Below the pieces are notes generated by a model. It worked only from the letters and a program-made list of their open reading frames with translations, was not told the DNA's origin and ran no database searches. A program made the translations under genes and the position numbers. Positions 43,986 to 53,693 of a stretch of DNA of 64,000 nucleotides are shown piece after piece; position 1 is the first letter of the stretch, and each line of letters starts with the position of its first letter. The DNA is from Peptoclostridium acidaminophilum DSM 3953. Its GTDB lineage: Bacteria; Bacillota; Clostridia; Peptostreptococcales; Peptostreptococcaceae. The DNA lies in contig NZ_CP007452.1 of the NCBI RefSeq assembly GCF_000597865.1, positions 751,183 through 815,182 of the forward strand, read 5' to 3'.

Positions 43986-46900
43986 TTATTCAGTTATATC
44001 AGCGTGGTATTCTTGAAGAGATTTTAGCTGTGATTGATTAGAACCAGCTTCATTGTATGCTGCTATGCCTTTTGCACTTGCAAGTGCTGCGGTCATAGTA
44101 GTCATGTACGGTATCTTGGCTTTTATTGCAGCCTTACGGATATATGAATCGTCAACCTGGCTGCGCTTGTCAAGAGCAGTGTTTATAACCATGTTTATAT
44201 CTTTGTTTGTAATGGCGTCAACAATATTTGGACGTCCTTCCTGAAGCTTGTTTATTAACTCTGACTTTACGCCGTTTTCCTGCAGGAATTTATTTGTTCC
44301 CTCTGTAGCTTTTATTGTGAAGCCTATTTGAGCGAACTCTTTTGCAACCTCGAGAGCTGCAGCCTTGTCCTGATCTGTAACGCTTATAAGCACAGTGCCT
44401 GAAGTTGGCAGTGTAGACTGAGCAGCCTCCTGTGACTTGTAGAAGGCCAGACCGAAGGAATCGGCAAGTCCTAGTACCTCACCAGTTGAACGCATTTCAG
44501 GTCCGAGAACCGGGTCAACCTCTGGGAACATGTTGAATGGGAACACTGATTCCTTTACGCCGTAGTGGTTTATTTTCTTATTCTTAAGATTGCTTATGGA
44601 ATATTCCTTGCCGGAATACTCCGCCATCATTATCTCTGTTGCGATACGGGCCATAGATACGTTGCATACCTTCGATACTAAAGGAACTGTCCTTGAAGCT
44701 CTTGGGTTGGCTTCCAGAACGTATACCTTTTCGTCTGCAATTGCATACTGCATGTTCATAAGGCCTATAACGTTCATTTCCTTAGCTATTTTCTTTGTAT
44801 ATTCCACGATTGTATCAAGGTGTATTTGTGGAATGCTTGTAGGCGGTATTACGCACGCAGAGTCTCCTGAGTGTATACCTGCAAGCTCAATGTGTTCCAT
44901 TACTGCAGGAACAAAAGCGTCATTTCCTGTGGATATTGCATCAGCTTCTGCTTCTATAGCGTTGTTTAGGAACCTGTCTATAAGTATAGGCCTGTCCGGA
45001 GTCACACCTACTGCAGCAGCCATGTACTGACGAAGCATTTCCTCATCGTGAACAATTTCCATTCCACGTCCGCCTAGAACGTAAGAAGGTCTAACCATAA
45101 GAGGGTAGCCGATTCTATTAGCTATTTCAACGGCTTCGTCCACATTTACGGCCATACCTGATTCAGGCATAGGGATTTCAAGTTTTTCCATTATCATGCG
45201 GAACTGGTCACGGTCTTCTGCAAGGTCTATAGTTGCTGGAGATGTGCCAAGAATATTCACGCCAGCTTTCTCAAGCTCTTCGGCTATATTCAAAGGAGTC
45301 TGGCCGCCAAACTGAACTATAACGCCAAGAGGCTTCTCCTTTTCGTATATGCTAAGAACGTCTTCTACTGTCAGAGGCTCAAAGTATAGTTTGTCTGATG
45401 TATCGTAGTCGGTTGAAACTGTCTCAGGGTTGCAGTTTACGATTACAGTCTCATAGCCAAGATCGCGAAGCGCGAATGCCGTATGCACGCAGCAGTAGTC
45501 GAACTCTATTCCCTGGCCTATACGGTTAGGTCCTCCGCCAAGTATCATTACCTTTGGCTTGTCGCTGGCTGTAGTCGTGTCTGGCGCATTGTATGTCGAG
45601 AAGTAGTATGATGCGTCTTCAACTCCGCTTACCGGCACTGCCTCCCAGCCCTCAACAACTCCAAGGGCAGTTCTGTGCTGACGGATTTCAGCCTCTGGCA
45701 TATTAAGAAGCATTGAAAGATAACGGTCTGCAAAACCGCTTTTCTTGGCTTCAACCATAAGCTCGTCAGGTAGCTTTTCGCCTTTATATTTCAATATCTG
45801 CTCTTCAAGCATTACAAGATCCTTCATCTGCTCGAGGAACCATGGCTTTATGTGTGTCAGCTTGTAAAGCTGCTCAATGTCAGCGCCTTTACGAAGAGCT
45901 TCATAGATTATGAACTGGCGCTCACTTGTAGCCTCTGAAAGCATTGCCATAAGCTCTTCAAGAGAACGGCTGTTGAAGTCTTTTGCGAAGCCCATGCCGT
46001 AACGGCCTATTTCAAGTGAACGGATGGCCTTTTGAAGGGCTTCCTTGTAGTTCTTGCCTATGCTCATAACCTCGCCGACTGCACGCATTTGAGTTCCCAG
46101 ACGATCCTCTGCTCCAGGGAATTTCTCAAACGCCCAGCGTGCGAATTTGACTACTACGTAATCGCCATAAGGCTTGTACTTGTCGAGAGTGCCTTCCTTC
46201 CAGTATGGAATCTCATCAAGTGTAAGGCCAGCGGCAAGCATTGCAGAAATCAAAGCGATAGGGAAGCCTGTCGCCTTTGAAGCCAGTGCTGACGAACGTG
46301 AAGTACGAGGGTTTATTTCTATTATAACAACACGGTCGGTTTTAGGGTCATGGGCGAACTGGACGTTAGTACCACCGATTACCTCTATCTCCTCAACAAC
46401 TGAGTATGCGTATTTTTGAAGACGCTCTTGAAGCTCTTGGCTTATTGTAAGCATTGGAGCCGTGCAGAAAGAGTCGCCAGTGTGAACGCCGACTGCATCT
46501 ACATTTTCTATAAAGCATACTGTAATCATCTGGTTTTTAGAGTCTCTTACTACCTCAAGCTCAAGCTCTTCCCAGCCAAGCACAGATTCCTCAATTAGTA
46601 TCTGTCCAACCATGCTGGCTGCTATTCCGCGGCTGGCAATGGTTCTAAGCTCATCTACGTTATATACAAGACCGCCGCCTGTTCCGCCCATAGTGTAGGC
46701 AGGACGTATTACTACAGGGTATCCAAGCTCCTGCGCAATTCCTTCGGCTTCCTCGACGCTGTAGGCAGGCATGCTGCGCGGCATTTCAATGCCAAGTCTG
46801 TTCATGGCTTCCTTGAAAGCTATACGGTCCTCGCCACGCTCGATGGCGTCAATCTGTACGCCTATAACCTTGACTCCGTATTTTTCCAAAACCCCAGCTT

Positions 46901-47210
46901 CGCTCAGCTCAGAACACAGGTTGAGAGCAGACTGGCCACCAAGGTTTGGAAGCACAGCGTCAGGTCTTTCCTTTGCAATTATGTCGGTAAGTCTTTTTAG
47001 ATTCAGCGGCTCGATATAAGTCACATCGGCTGTTTCTGGGTCTGTCATTATTGTGGCAGGGTTCGAATTGACAAGGACTATTTTATAGCCCAGGTTTCTC
47101 AATGCTTTGCAGGCCTGTGTTCCGGAATAGTCAAATTCGCAAGCTTGTCCGATGATTATAGGTCCTGATCCAATTATAAGGATTTTGTTGATATCAGATC
47201 TTTTTGGCAT
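43986..47210 (-). CDS. carB: Carbamoyl-phosphate synthase large subunit
   Basis: 1074 residues, full length. N-terminal half IIGSGPIIIGQACEFDYSG, ATP-grasp with TMGGTGGG and NPRTSRSSALASKATG (split: EINPRTSRSSALAS); second ATP-grasp VLGGRGMEIV and EANPRASRTVPL; C-terminal MGS-like allosteric domain from about 940. It makes carbamoyl phosphate for pyrimidines and arginine with the small subunit CarA, whose gene is not adjacent. It is single and convergent to the MFS gene. AGGAGGCG precedes the ATG. Confidence 0.97.
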   Translation of the reverse strand: MPKRSDINKILIIGSGPIIIGQACEFDYSGTQACKALRNLGYKIVLVNSNPATIMTDPETADVTYIEPLNLKRLTDIIAKERPDAVLPNLGGQSALNLCSELSEAGVLEKYGVKVIGVQIDAIERGEDRIAFKEAMNRLGIEMPRSMPAYSVEEAEGIAQELGYPVVIRPAYTMGGTGGGLVYNVDELRTIASRGIAASMVGQILIEESVLGWEELELEVVRDSKNQMITVCFIENVDAVGVHTGDSFCTAPMLTISQELQERLQKYAYSVVEEIEVIGGTNVQFAHDPKTDRVVIIEINPRTSRSSALASKATGFPIALISAMLAAGLTLDEIPYWKEGTLDKYKPYGDYVVVKFARWAFEKFPGAEDRLGTQMRAVGEVMSIGKNYKEALQKAIRSLEIGRYGMGFAKDFNSRSLEELMAMLSEATSERQFIIYEALRKGADIEQLYKLTHIKPWFLEQMKDLVMLEEQILKYKGEKLPDELMVEAKKSGFADRYLSMLLNMPEAEIRQHRTALGVVEGWEAVPVSGVEDASYYFSTYNAPDTTTASDKPKVMILGGGPNRIGQGIEFDYCCVHTAFALRDLGYETVIVNCNPETVSTDYDTSDKLYFEPLTVEDVLSIYEKEKPLGVIVQFGGQTPLNIAEELEKAGVNILGTSPATIDLAEDRDQFRMIMEKLEIPMPESGMAVNVDEAVEIANRIGYPLMVRPSYVLGGRGMEIVHDEEMLRQYMAAAVGVTPDRPILIDRFLNNAIEAEADAISTGNDAFVPAVMEHIELAGIHSGDSACVIPPTSIPQIHLDTIVEYTKKIAKEMNVIGLMNMQYAIADEKVYVLEANPRASRTVPLVSKVCNVSMARIATEIMMAEYSGKEYSISNLKNKKINHYGVKESVFPFNMFPEVDPVLGPEMRSTGEVLGLADSFGLAFYKSQEAAQSTLPTSGTVLISVTDQDKAAALEVAKEFAQIGFTIKATEGTNKFLQENGVKSELINKLQEGRPNIVDAITNKDINMVINTALDKRSQVDDSYIRKAAIKAKIPYMTTMTAALASAKGIAAYNEAGSNQSQLKSLQEYHADITE

Positions 47211-47491
47211 GGTTCGCCTCCTATTTAATTTTTATATTATTTGGTTGGTTTAACGATTAGTAAGCTAAATATCTAACTACTTATTATATCAAATTTTATC
47301 AAATAAAATGAACAAAATGAAATTAAATATTGAAAAATATTCAGAATTATTAATATTTAATTTTATTGAAGAACACAGGTTGATTCTGACGGTATTATTT
47401 ACAGCTAGCGGCAATTGTGGTATAGAAATAAGGAGACTTGCATTTTGTATCCCGCATTTCCGCTAAAAATAATAATAGGAGTAATACATCA

Positions 47492-48595
47492 ATGTTGCAA
47501 TCTTTTTTTGACAAGTTATATGAAGAAATTTTATTTTTTATATTAATGGTTTTGCTTGGGATATCCATGTTCTTTAGAATTCCCTCGATAGATTCCATTG
47601 ACTGGAGGGTAATAGCGGCGCTTTGGAATCTTATGGCTGTTGCAGTTGCTCTTGAAAATGAGCATTTTCTTGACTATGTTGCCAGCCAGATTAGCATGCG
47701 ATTCCATAATGAGCGTTCACTGGCTATTGCCCTGATTGTCACGTCAATGGGGCTTTCTATGTTCATGACTAATGATGTTGCACTGCTAACCCTTGTACCT
47801 ATAACATTGCTGATTGGGAAGCTTGGCGGATTTAATCCTTTCAAGCTGGTAGCACTGGAAACCGTGGGTGCAAATGTGGGCAGCAGCCTTACGCCTTTTG
47901 GCAATCCGCAGAATATATTTTTGTTCAATTACTTTGACATGAACTTAATCTCCTTCCTGGGGATTTCCACTCAGTTTGTCTTGCTGGCTGCACTGGCGCT
48001 GTACTTGACAGCCCAAGGCTGTTCAAAAGACCGGATTGAGTTTCATCTGGAAAAGGTGAATGTAAAATCCAAGCTCAGGATTGCTGCTTATCTAGGGCTG
48101 TTTGTCATAGCAATATTTTCAATTCTGCACATATTGCCTTGGCAGGGCGTAACCTGTGTTATATTTGCAGCTGTGCTTGTCCTGAACCGAACTCTTATAT
48201 TACAGGTGGATTATTTTTTGCTGGCTACGTTCATACTGTTTTTTCTGTTGGTGGACAATATATTGGCGGTGGGTGGACTGAGGGATATTGTCAGTGGTTA
48301 TCTGCAAAATCCGGTCTATGCCATGTGGGTTTCTGCGCTCAGTTCACAGCTGATAAGCAATGTGCCAAGTGCAATAGTGTTTTCGCCGTTTGTTGCCGAT
48401 GTACGGCCAATACTCCTTGGGGTTTCGCTTGGAGGAATGGGTTCTCTTATAGCTTCGCTTGCAAATCTGATTTCCTGGAAGCTGTATATAAAGGAATATC
48501 CCAAACAGGAATATTTTCAATATTTCACAGCAATTAATATAGCTATATTCTCGGTGGTGGGAATGGTTCTCACTTTGGTATTGGTGATGACTTAG
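47492..48595 (+). CDS. ArsB/NhaD-type anion permease
   Basis: 367 residues with ten or so helices. IDWRVIAALWNLMAVAVALEN, MFMTNDVALLTLVPITLL and VGSSLTPFGNPQNIFLF are marks of the ion-transporter superfamily (NhaD/ArsB/SLC13). It could move arsenite, Na+/H+ or dicarboxylates; no ars genes are close. A longer start at 47438 lacks a good site; ATG 47492 has AGGAG ten bases upstream. Size is slightly short of the family norm (about 400-430). Confidence 0.85.
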   Translation: MLQSFFDKLYEEILFFILMVLLGISMFFRIPSIDSIDWRVIAALWNLMAVAVALENEHFLDYVASQISMRFHNERSLAIALIVTSMGLSMFMTNDVALLTLVPITLLIGKLGGFNPFKLVALETVGANVGSSLTPFGNPQNIFLFNYFDMNLISFLGISTQFVLLAALALYLTAQGCSKDRIEFHLEKVNVKSKLRIAAYLGLFVIAIFSILHILPWQGVTCVIFAAVLVLNRTLILQVDYFLLATFILFFLLVDNILAVGGLRDIVSGYLQNPVYAMWVSALSSQLISNVPSAIVFSPFVADVRPILLGVSLGGMGSLIASLANLISWKLYIKEYPKQEYFQYFTAINIAIFSVVGMVLTLVLVMT

Positions 48596-48609
48596 AAAGC
48601 ATACAAATC

Positions 48610-48657
48610 AAGTTCCCTCAACAGTATATCCGAGGGAACTTGGTTTTTTATTTTTTT
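48610..48657 (+). terminator. Terminator of permease gene
   Basis: AAGTTCCCTC (48610-48619) pairs with GAGGGAACTT (48632-48641), then GG and T runs to 48657. Confidence 0.95.
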
Positions 48658-48672
48658 GATGTATATTTCAGA

Positions 48673-49257
48673 TTATTTTTTCAGAAATTTCCCTATAAGG
48701 TTGCCAATGTCGTCAATTATGCTTCCGTCCTTGTCCGCATCAAGCAGCTGCGTCGCAAGTCCCAGCAGGCCTCCCTTTTCGGATTGACCCAGCATGCCGG
48801 TAAGTGATGAAGTCAAGTTTGATACGCCTGCTGCGTCAAGGTTCTGAGCTTTCTTCTGGTTGCCCAAAGCTCCAAGGAGCAGTGGGGCAAGCTGCGCGAG
48901 CAAGCCTGACACCTGGCTTGCATCCATGCCGGTTTGTTTTGCCAGATTGCTTTGAACCCTGTCGTTCTTGTCCGAGAGCACGTGCTGCAGAATTTTCTCG
49001 CCGTCGGAAGTATCAACATTGTCCAAAAATCCAATCAGATCGTCAACGTTGTCATCCTGATGGCGATCCAGAGCGCTAGCCAGAGCCTCCGCTCCTTGTG
49101 GAGTGTTGCTGTTTCGGTTTAGCGCCTCAAGCAGCACAGGCATTCCAATTTGAGTGAGTTGCTCTACCTGTGAAGGATTGGCATTTACAGACTTGCCTAA
49201 TTTTTTTAAGGCTTCCTGATTGCTGAGCTGGCTTGTAATCAGTTCCATTATATCCAT
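48673..49257 (-). CDS. DUF937 (YidB-like) protein
   Basis: 194 residues. DUF937 pattern of amphipathic helices: LITSQLSNQEALKKLG, LTQIGMPVLLEALNRN, VSGLLAQLAPLLLGALGNQ and a C-terminal LLDADKDGSIIDDIGNLIGKFL segment with an EF-hand-like DADKDGS loop. Function unknown; the loop might bind calcium. GGAGGCGG precedes the ATG. Convergent with the permease gene. Confidence 0.85.
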   Translation of the reverse strand: MDIMELITSQLSNQEALKKLGKSVNANPSQVEQLTQIGMPVLLEALNRNSNTPQGAEALASALDRHQDDNVDDLIGFLDNVDTSDGEKILQHVLSDKNDRVQSNLAKQTGMDASQVSGLLAQLAPLLLGALGNQKKAQNLDAAGVSNLTSSLTGMLGQSEKGGLLGLATQLLDADKDGSIIDDIGNLIGKFLKK

Positions 49258-49605
49258 TAAACCGCCTCCTCGTATGCTGTACGTATTTGATGTAATTTAA
49301 GTTTTTTAATAGAGCATACAACATTTGCATGCGTCATTATTATACCCATCAGGCAGTTATAAAAACAAATGTCATGACGAGGTTTTGCCGGTTGAAAGGA
49401 ATGTGGCTTTGCAAAAAACAGCTATAGATCAAGATGAAAAAAATATGGTTAATTCCAATAGTATTGCTTAGTATTGCTAAAAGAATGCTATAATTATATA
49501 ATATTCAGAAAATATAAATAGAATATATAAATGGGGCAAACAGCAGAGCTGGAGAATGAAAATACAACAAAAATAAGAGAAAAATTACAGGGAGGATGAC
49601 AAAGC
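49258..49605. other. 348-bp divergent region, DUF937 / metY
   Basis: No gene is seen. It holds a promoter with a duplicated -35 zone (listed next) and about 100 bases of leader before metY. No S-box or T-box consensus is recognised. GGGAGG sits before the metY ATG. Confidence 0.5.
49459..49502 (+). promoter_or_regulatory. metY promoter with tandem 10-bp repeat
   Basis: TAGTATTGCT occurs twice in tandem (49459-49468, 49469-49478). The second copy supplies TTGCTA (49474-49479) 17 bases before TATAAT (49497-49502). The first supplies TTGCTT 19 bases before another TATAAT (49489-49494). Two overlapping promoters are possible. Confidence 0.5.
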
Positions 49606-50871
49606 ATGAAAATCGAAACCAAGTGTCTGCATGAAGGATATCATCCGGGGAACGGCGAGCCAATAGCGCTTCCAATATACCAGAGCACTACATACGTTTA
49701 TGACTCTACAGAACACATAGGAAAGCTCTTCGACCTTACGGCCGAGGGACATATGTATTCAAGAATCTCAAATCCAACAGTAGGAGCCGTTGAGGACAAG
49801 ATTGCCGCGCTAGAGGGCGGCGTAGGAGCGCTTTGCACTTCATCGGGCCAGGCGGCGTCATTCATAAGTCTGCTCAACATTATGAAGGCAGGAGACCACA
49901 TAATAAGCGCATCTACAATATACGGAGGAACAATTAATCTCCTGGCGGTGACATTGAAAAGATTCGGCATTGAGTGCACCTTTGTGGACCAGGAGGCTTC
50001 GGAAGAGGAAATACAGAAGCATTTCAGGCCCAATACCAAGGCTGTTTTCGGAGAGACTATAGCAAATCCGGCTCTTACGGTGCTTGACATTGAAAAATTT
50101 GCAAACATAGCGCACAAGAACAATGTGCCTTTGATTGTAGACAACACATTTGCAACACCAGTACTATGCAGGCCTATAGAATTCGGCGCGGACATAGTTA
50201 TACACTCGACTTCAAAATACATGGACGGCCATGCAGTGCAGCTTGGAGGTGTCATTGTAGACAGCGGCAACTTCGACTGGACTAACGGCAAATTCCCTGA
50301 ATTCACAGAGCCAGACGATTCATACCATGGGATTGTCTATACCGAGCATTTCGGAAAAGCCGCCTATATAGCAAAGGCAAGGGTGCAGCTGATGAGGGAC
50401 ATAGGCGCATATCCTACGGCGCATGCAGCCTTCCTGCTCAATCTTGGCCTTGAAGCACTCCCTGTCAGGATTGAAAGGCACTGCAGAAACGCCGAGAAGG
50501 TGGCTGAGTACCTTAGCAAATCAAACAAGATAGAATCGGTTAACTATCCAAGCCTTGAAGGCGGCAAGTACAGCGAGCTTTGCAAAAAATACCTGCCCCT
50601 CGGCTGCAGCGGCGTTGTATCCTTTGTAATAAAAGGCGGAAGGGATACGGCTGTCAAGTTCATGGACAGTTTAAAGCTTGCATCTAATGTGGTACACGTT
50701 GCAGACATACGCACATGCGTGCTGCATCCTGCCAGCTCTACACACAGGCAGCTTACAGACAGCCAGCTTGCAGCTGCCGGCATAACAGGTGGACTCATAA
50801 GATTTTCTGTGGGTCTTGAAAACGCCGACGACATAATTGAAGACATAGAGCAGGCACTAGCCAACATATAA
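49606..50871 (+). CDS. metY: O-acetylhomoserine sulfhydrylase
   Basis: 421 residues. Cys/Met metabolism PLP family: TKCLHEGYHPGNGEP, YQSTTYVYD, SRISNPTVGAVEDKIAALEGG (split: ISNPTVGAVEDKIAALEGG), PLIVDNTFATP and PLP Lys 204 in HSTSKYMDGH. The inserted EPDDSYHGIVY segment is typical of O-acetylhomoserine sulfhydrylases and not of gamma-lyases. It makes homocysteine from O-acetylhomoserine and sulfide. No metA/metX is nearby. A methionine gamma-lyase role cannot be fully excluded. Confidence 0.9.
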   Translation: MKIETKCLHEGYHPGNGEPIALPIYQSTTYVYDSTEHIGKLFDLTAEGHMYSRISNPTVGAVEDKIAALEGGVGALCTSSGQAASFISLLNIMKAGDHIISASTIYGGTINLLAVTLKRFGIECTFVDQEASEEEIQKHFRPNTKAVFGETIANPALTVLDIEKFANIAHKNNVPLIVDNTFATPVLCRPIEFGADIVIHSTSKYMDGHAVQLGGVIVDSGNFDWTNGKFPEFTEPDDSYHGIVYTEHFGKAAYIAKARVQLMRDIGAYPTAHAAFLLNLGLEALPVRIERHCRNAEKVAEYLSKSNKIESVNYPSLEGGKYSELCKKYLPLGCSGVVSFVIKGGRDTAVKFMDSLKLASNVVHVADIRTCVLHPASSTHRQLTDSQLAAAGITGGLIRFSVGLENADDIIEDIEQALANI

Positions 50872-50910
50872 AAATAAAAATCAAGCAAATACTTTTTCGG
50901 AGGTAAATAA

Positions 50911-51222
50911 ATGGACAAGTTTGAAAATGTTACAGTAGTTAAGAAGGCGAACATCTATTTTGATGGAAAGGTTACAAGCAGAATAGTGATGTTTCCAGGC
51001 GGTGAAAAGAAAACACTGGGTATAATGCTGCCAGGGGAATATGAATTCGGCACAGAAAGCAAGGAGCTTATGGAGATTACTCAGGGAAGCCTCGATGTCA
51101 AGCTTCCAGGAAGCGATGAGTGGAAGACGATCACAGGCGGAGAATCCTTCGAGGTGCCGGCAAATTCAAGCTTCAGCCTTGTTGTGAAAGAGACTACCGA
51201 CTATTGCTGCTCGTATCTATAG
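50911..51222 (+). CDS. ppnP: Pyrimidine/purine nucleoside phosphorylase (PpnP)
   Basis: 103 residues, single cupin barrel. [42 protein letters not shown] and [11 protein letters not shown] match PpnP (YaiE, DUF1255). It splits nucleosides with phosphate to free bases. GGAGG precedes the ATG, 39 bases after metY with no terminator between, so they may share a transcript; a terminator follows, which is the target of the outer group II intron. Confidence 0.92.
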   Translation: MDKFENVTVVKKANIYFDGKVTSRIVMFPGGEKKTLGIMLPGEYEFGTESKELMEITQGSLDVKLPGSDEWKTITGGESFEVPANSSFSLVVKETTDYCCSYL

Positions 51223-51288
51223 AATGCGAAACGGCACTGAATACAATATGTTCTATTCCATATTAGAATAATAACACGCGGTTAAATT

Positions 51289-51328
51289 AGCGCCTTAGTT
51301 CTTAGAATATAAGAATTGAGGCGCTTTT
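51289..51328 (+). terminator. Terminator after ppnP, entry site of group II intron
   Basis: AGCGCCTTAGTTCTT (51289-51303) pairs with AAGAATTGAGGCGCT (51311-51325), followed by TTT. The outer intron starts eight bases later (51333), replacing the normal downstream sequence, as class C introns do. Confidence 0.85.
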
Positions 51329-51748
51329 AGTTGTGCGCCCGGCATGGGCGATAACTTGGTGGTGAAAGTCCACTACGCGCTCGGTAGCAGGAAGCGTTAG
51401 TCAAAGGCAAGGGTGTCCATCGCGAGGTGGAATCTGAAGGAAGCCGGAGGCAAAGTCCCGAACCGACGAACAGAAACCGCATATTGAGGCCGAAATAGGG
51501 CGGACGAGTTTGCAACTCAAAACGAAGTCCAATGCTACCCGAACCCTACACGGTAAATGCGGCGGTTACATGGGATGAAGGTTATCGTTCTTACCCGGGG
51601 AGGTCTCACGGACGTTGAGTAAGATAAATCTGAAATACGGAGTAAAGCTTGCCGTGAGAAGTCAGCAGAGGCCATAGTACCGATTTTTTTTTCGGAAAGG
51701 GCTGAACAATCGTAAGTCTTGAGTAAGAGCCGGAAGGAGGCTGGTGCG

Positions 51749-53146
51749 TTGAAAGCAGAATACCGAGAGGGCTGCCTGCAAAGGGATAGCGTGGAACGTG
51801 AAGAGTATGCAGGAGCGCAGAGCGCCAGCGCTCGGGAGAGCAAAGAAAGAGATGGTGCAATCGACTTGCTCGAGAGGATACTGGAACGGGATAACCTCAA
51901 CAGAGCCTACAAGCAGGTCAAGCGTAACCACGGAGCGCCAGGAATCGATGGAATGACTGTCGAGGATGCGTTTTTGTGGATAAGGGAAAATAGGGATGAA
52001 CTTCTGCAAAGCATCAGGGATGGAAGCTACAAGCCGAGTCCAGTGCGACGTAAGGAAATTCCCAAATCCGATGGTGGGGTGCGAAAACTGGGGATTCCCA
52101 CGGTAATAGACCGAGTCATCCAGCAGGCCATAGCGCAGAAGTTACAAGCCATCTTTGAACCAATATTTTCAGAAGGAAGCTATGGCTACCGTCCGAAAAG
52201 AAGCGCACATCAAGCAATTCTAAAAGTGAAAAATTATGCAGAGCAGGGATACGGATACGCAGTAGAAATAGACCTGTCCAAGTACTTCGACACCCTGAAT
52301 CACGAATTGCTTCTTAACCTTCTGCGAAAGAAATTCCAAGACAACCGCGTGATAGAACTCATCAAGAAATATCTAAAGAGTGGAGTCATGGAAAACGGAG
52401 TATTCTGCAGAACTGAGGAAGGCTCGCCGCAAGGCGGGCCGCTTTCGCCTCTACTGGCCAACATCTACCTGAATGAATTCGACAAGGAGATGGAAGGCCG
52501 AGGGGTAAAGATAGTCAGGTACGCGGATGACATTGTGGTGCTTGCGAAAAGTAAACGAGCCGCAGTACGTCTAATGGAAACCTGTAGCAGATATCTTGAG
52601 GACAGACTCAAACTCAGAGTGAACGCCCAAAAGAGCAAGGTGGTAAGCGTGTTTGCAATAAAGCACTTCAAGTTCCTAGGGTTTTGCCTCGGGAAGAACG
52701 GAAAGGGAATATACATACGAGCTCACCGGGAATCCCTTGCAAAGGCGAAACGAAAGTTGAAGGAACTGACCCGCAGGAATCAGGGAAGGAATGTGCGCAT
52801 GGTCATGGAGAACGTCAAAAGATACATCCGTGGATGGCTTGGCTACTATAATGTGGCTGACATCAAACGAACTCTGCTCAAATGGAACGAATGGATGCGC
52901 CGAAGGATTCGCATGTATATCTGGAAGCAATGGAAGAAACCAAGAACGAGGGTGAAGAACCTGACGAAACTGGGCATTCCAGAGTGGCAGGCATACCAAT
53001 GGGGCAACACGCGGCTGGGATACTGGCGTATAGCAGGTAGCGCGGTTTTATCCCGCTCCATCACAAATGAAAAGCTCGTACAGGCCGGATACTATGACTT
53101 TCCGGCGCAGTACGAGCAATTACGCAAAATGCACTTAAGCGGTTGA
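51749..53146 (+). CDS. ltrA: Reverse transcriptase/maturase of outer intron
   Basis: About 465 residues. RT blocks include LNRAYKQVKRNHGAPGIDGMT (split: KRNHGAPGIDGMT), RKLGIPTVIDRVIQQA, GSYGYRPKRSAH, SPQGGPLSPLLANIYL and the catalytic RYADDIVVLAKS. The X (maturase) domain follows with RGWLGYYNVADIKRTL and LGIPEWQAYQWGN. There is no HNH endonuclease, as in class C. It splices the intron and drives mobility. A TTG at 51749 lies eight bases after AAGGAGG; a TTG at 51719 lacks a site. Confidence 0.93.
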   Translation: MKAEYREGCLQRDSVEREEYAGAQSASARESKERDGAIDLLERILERDNLNRAYKQVKRNHGAPGIDGMTVEDAFLWIRENRDELLQSIRDGSYKPSPVRRKEIPKSDGGVRKLGIPTVIDRVIQQAIAQKLQAIFEPIFSEGSYGYRPKRSAHQAILKVKNYAEQGYGYAVEIDLSKYFDTLNHELLLNLLRKKFQDNRVIELIKKYLKSGVMENGVFCRTEEGSPQGGPLSPLLANIYLNEFDKEMEGRGVKIVRYADDIVVLAKSKRAAVRLMETCSRYLEDRLKLRVNAQKSKVVSVFAIKHFKFLGFCLGKNGKGIYIRAHRESLAKAKRKLKELTRRNQGRNVRMVMENVKRYIRGWLGYYNVADIKRTLLKWNEWMRRRIRMYIWKQWKKPRTRVKNLTKLGIPEWQAYQWGNTRLGYWRIAGSAVLSRSITNEKLVQAGYYDFPAQYEQLRKMHLSG

Positions 53147-53179
53147 ACCGCCGTATACTGAACGGTACGTACGGTGGTG
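53145..53179 (+). ncRNA. Domain V of outer intron
   Basis: 35 nt: GAACCGCCGTATAC pairs with GTACGTACGGTGGT across an internal loop and the CTGAACG end. It starts in the stop codon of the intron protein and ends exactly at the inner intron. Confidence 0.85.
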
Positions 53180-53693
53180 GTGTGCCATGAAAGGCATACG
53201 GATGATGAAGGTAGGTCCTTCGACAGGGATTGAACAGGCAAACCTGTCAAACAACCTTAATGCTGCTGTGATTAAGAGTCGTGGTAGTGAGCGATTAAGG
53301 AAAAGGCTGCACAAGCAGTCATGTGAGATATGTGAAGATGAACGAAAGTGAACCGCTGATGAAGTATCGATAGCGTAAAGTTCCTGCAAAACTCAACTCT
53401 TCACCACTGATTGAGGAAAAGGATAGAAGATACCTGTAAGGCTGACTATCTGTGGGACGGTATTAAGGCGGCATGAGCATATATCAGGCATCTGTATGAA
53501 ACATGGGAACCTGCGGAATGATGGTAATCGAAAAAGTCTAAGCCACAGAAAGGCAAAGCTGAAAGTAGAGATGCATTTCGCAGGGGCGGAGATGTTCGTA
53601 GTAGTGATGAAACTGCTGTAATGGCAGTGGAGCGAAGGGGCATCATCATTCAGCTCAGAAGCAGAAAACAACTATATCAAATAGGAGGATTTG

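Noticed and set aside
49258-49605. S-box or T-box riboswitch before metY
   Set aside because: No SAM-riboswitch core or T-box sequence and no terminator could be seen in the leader.
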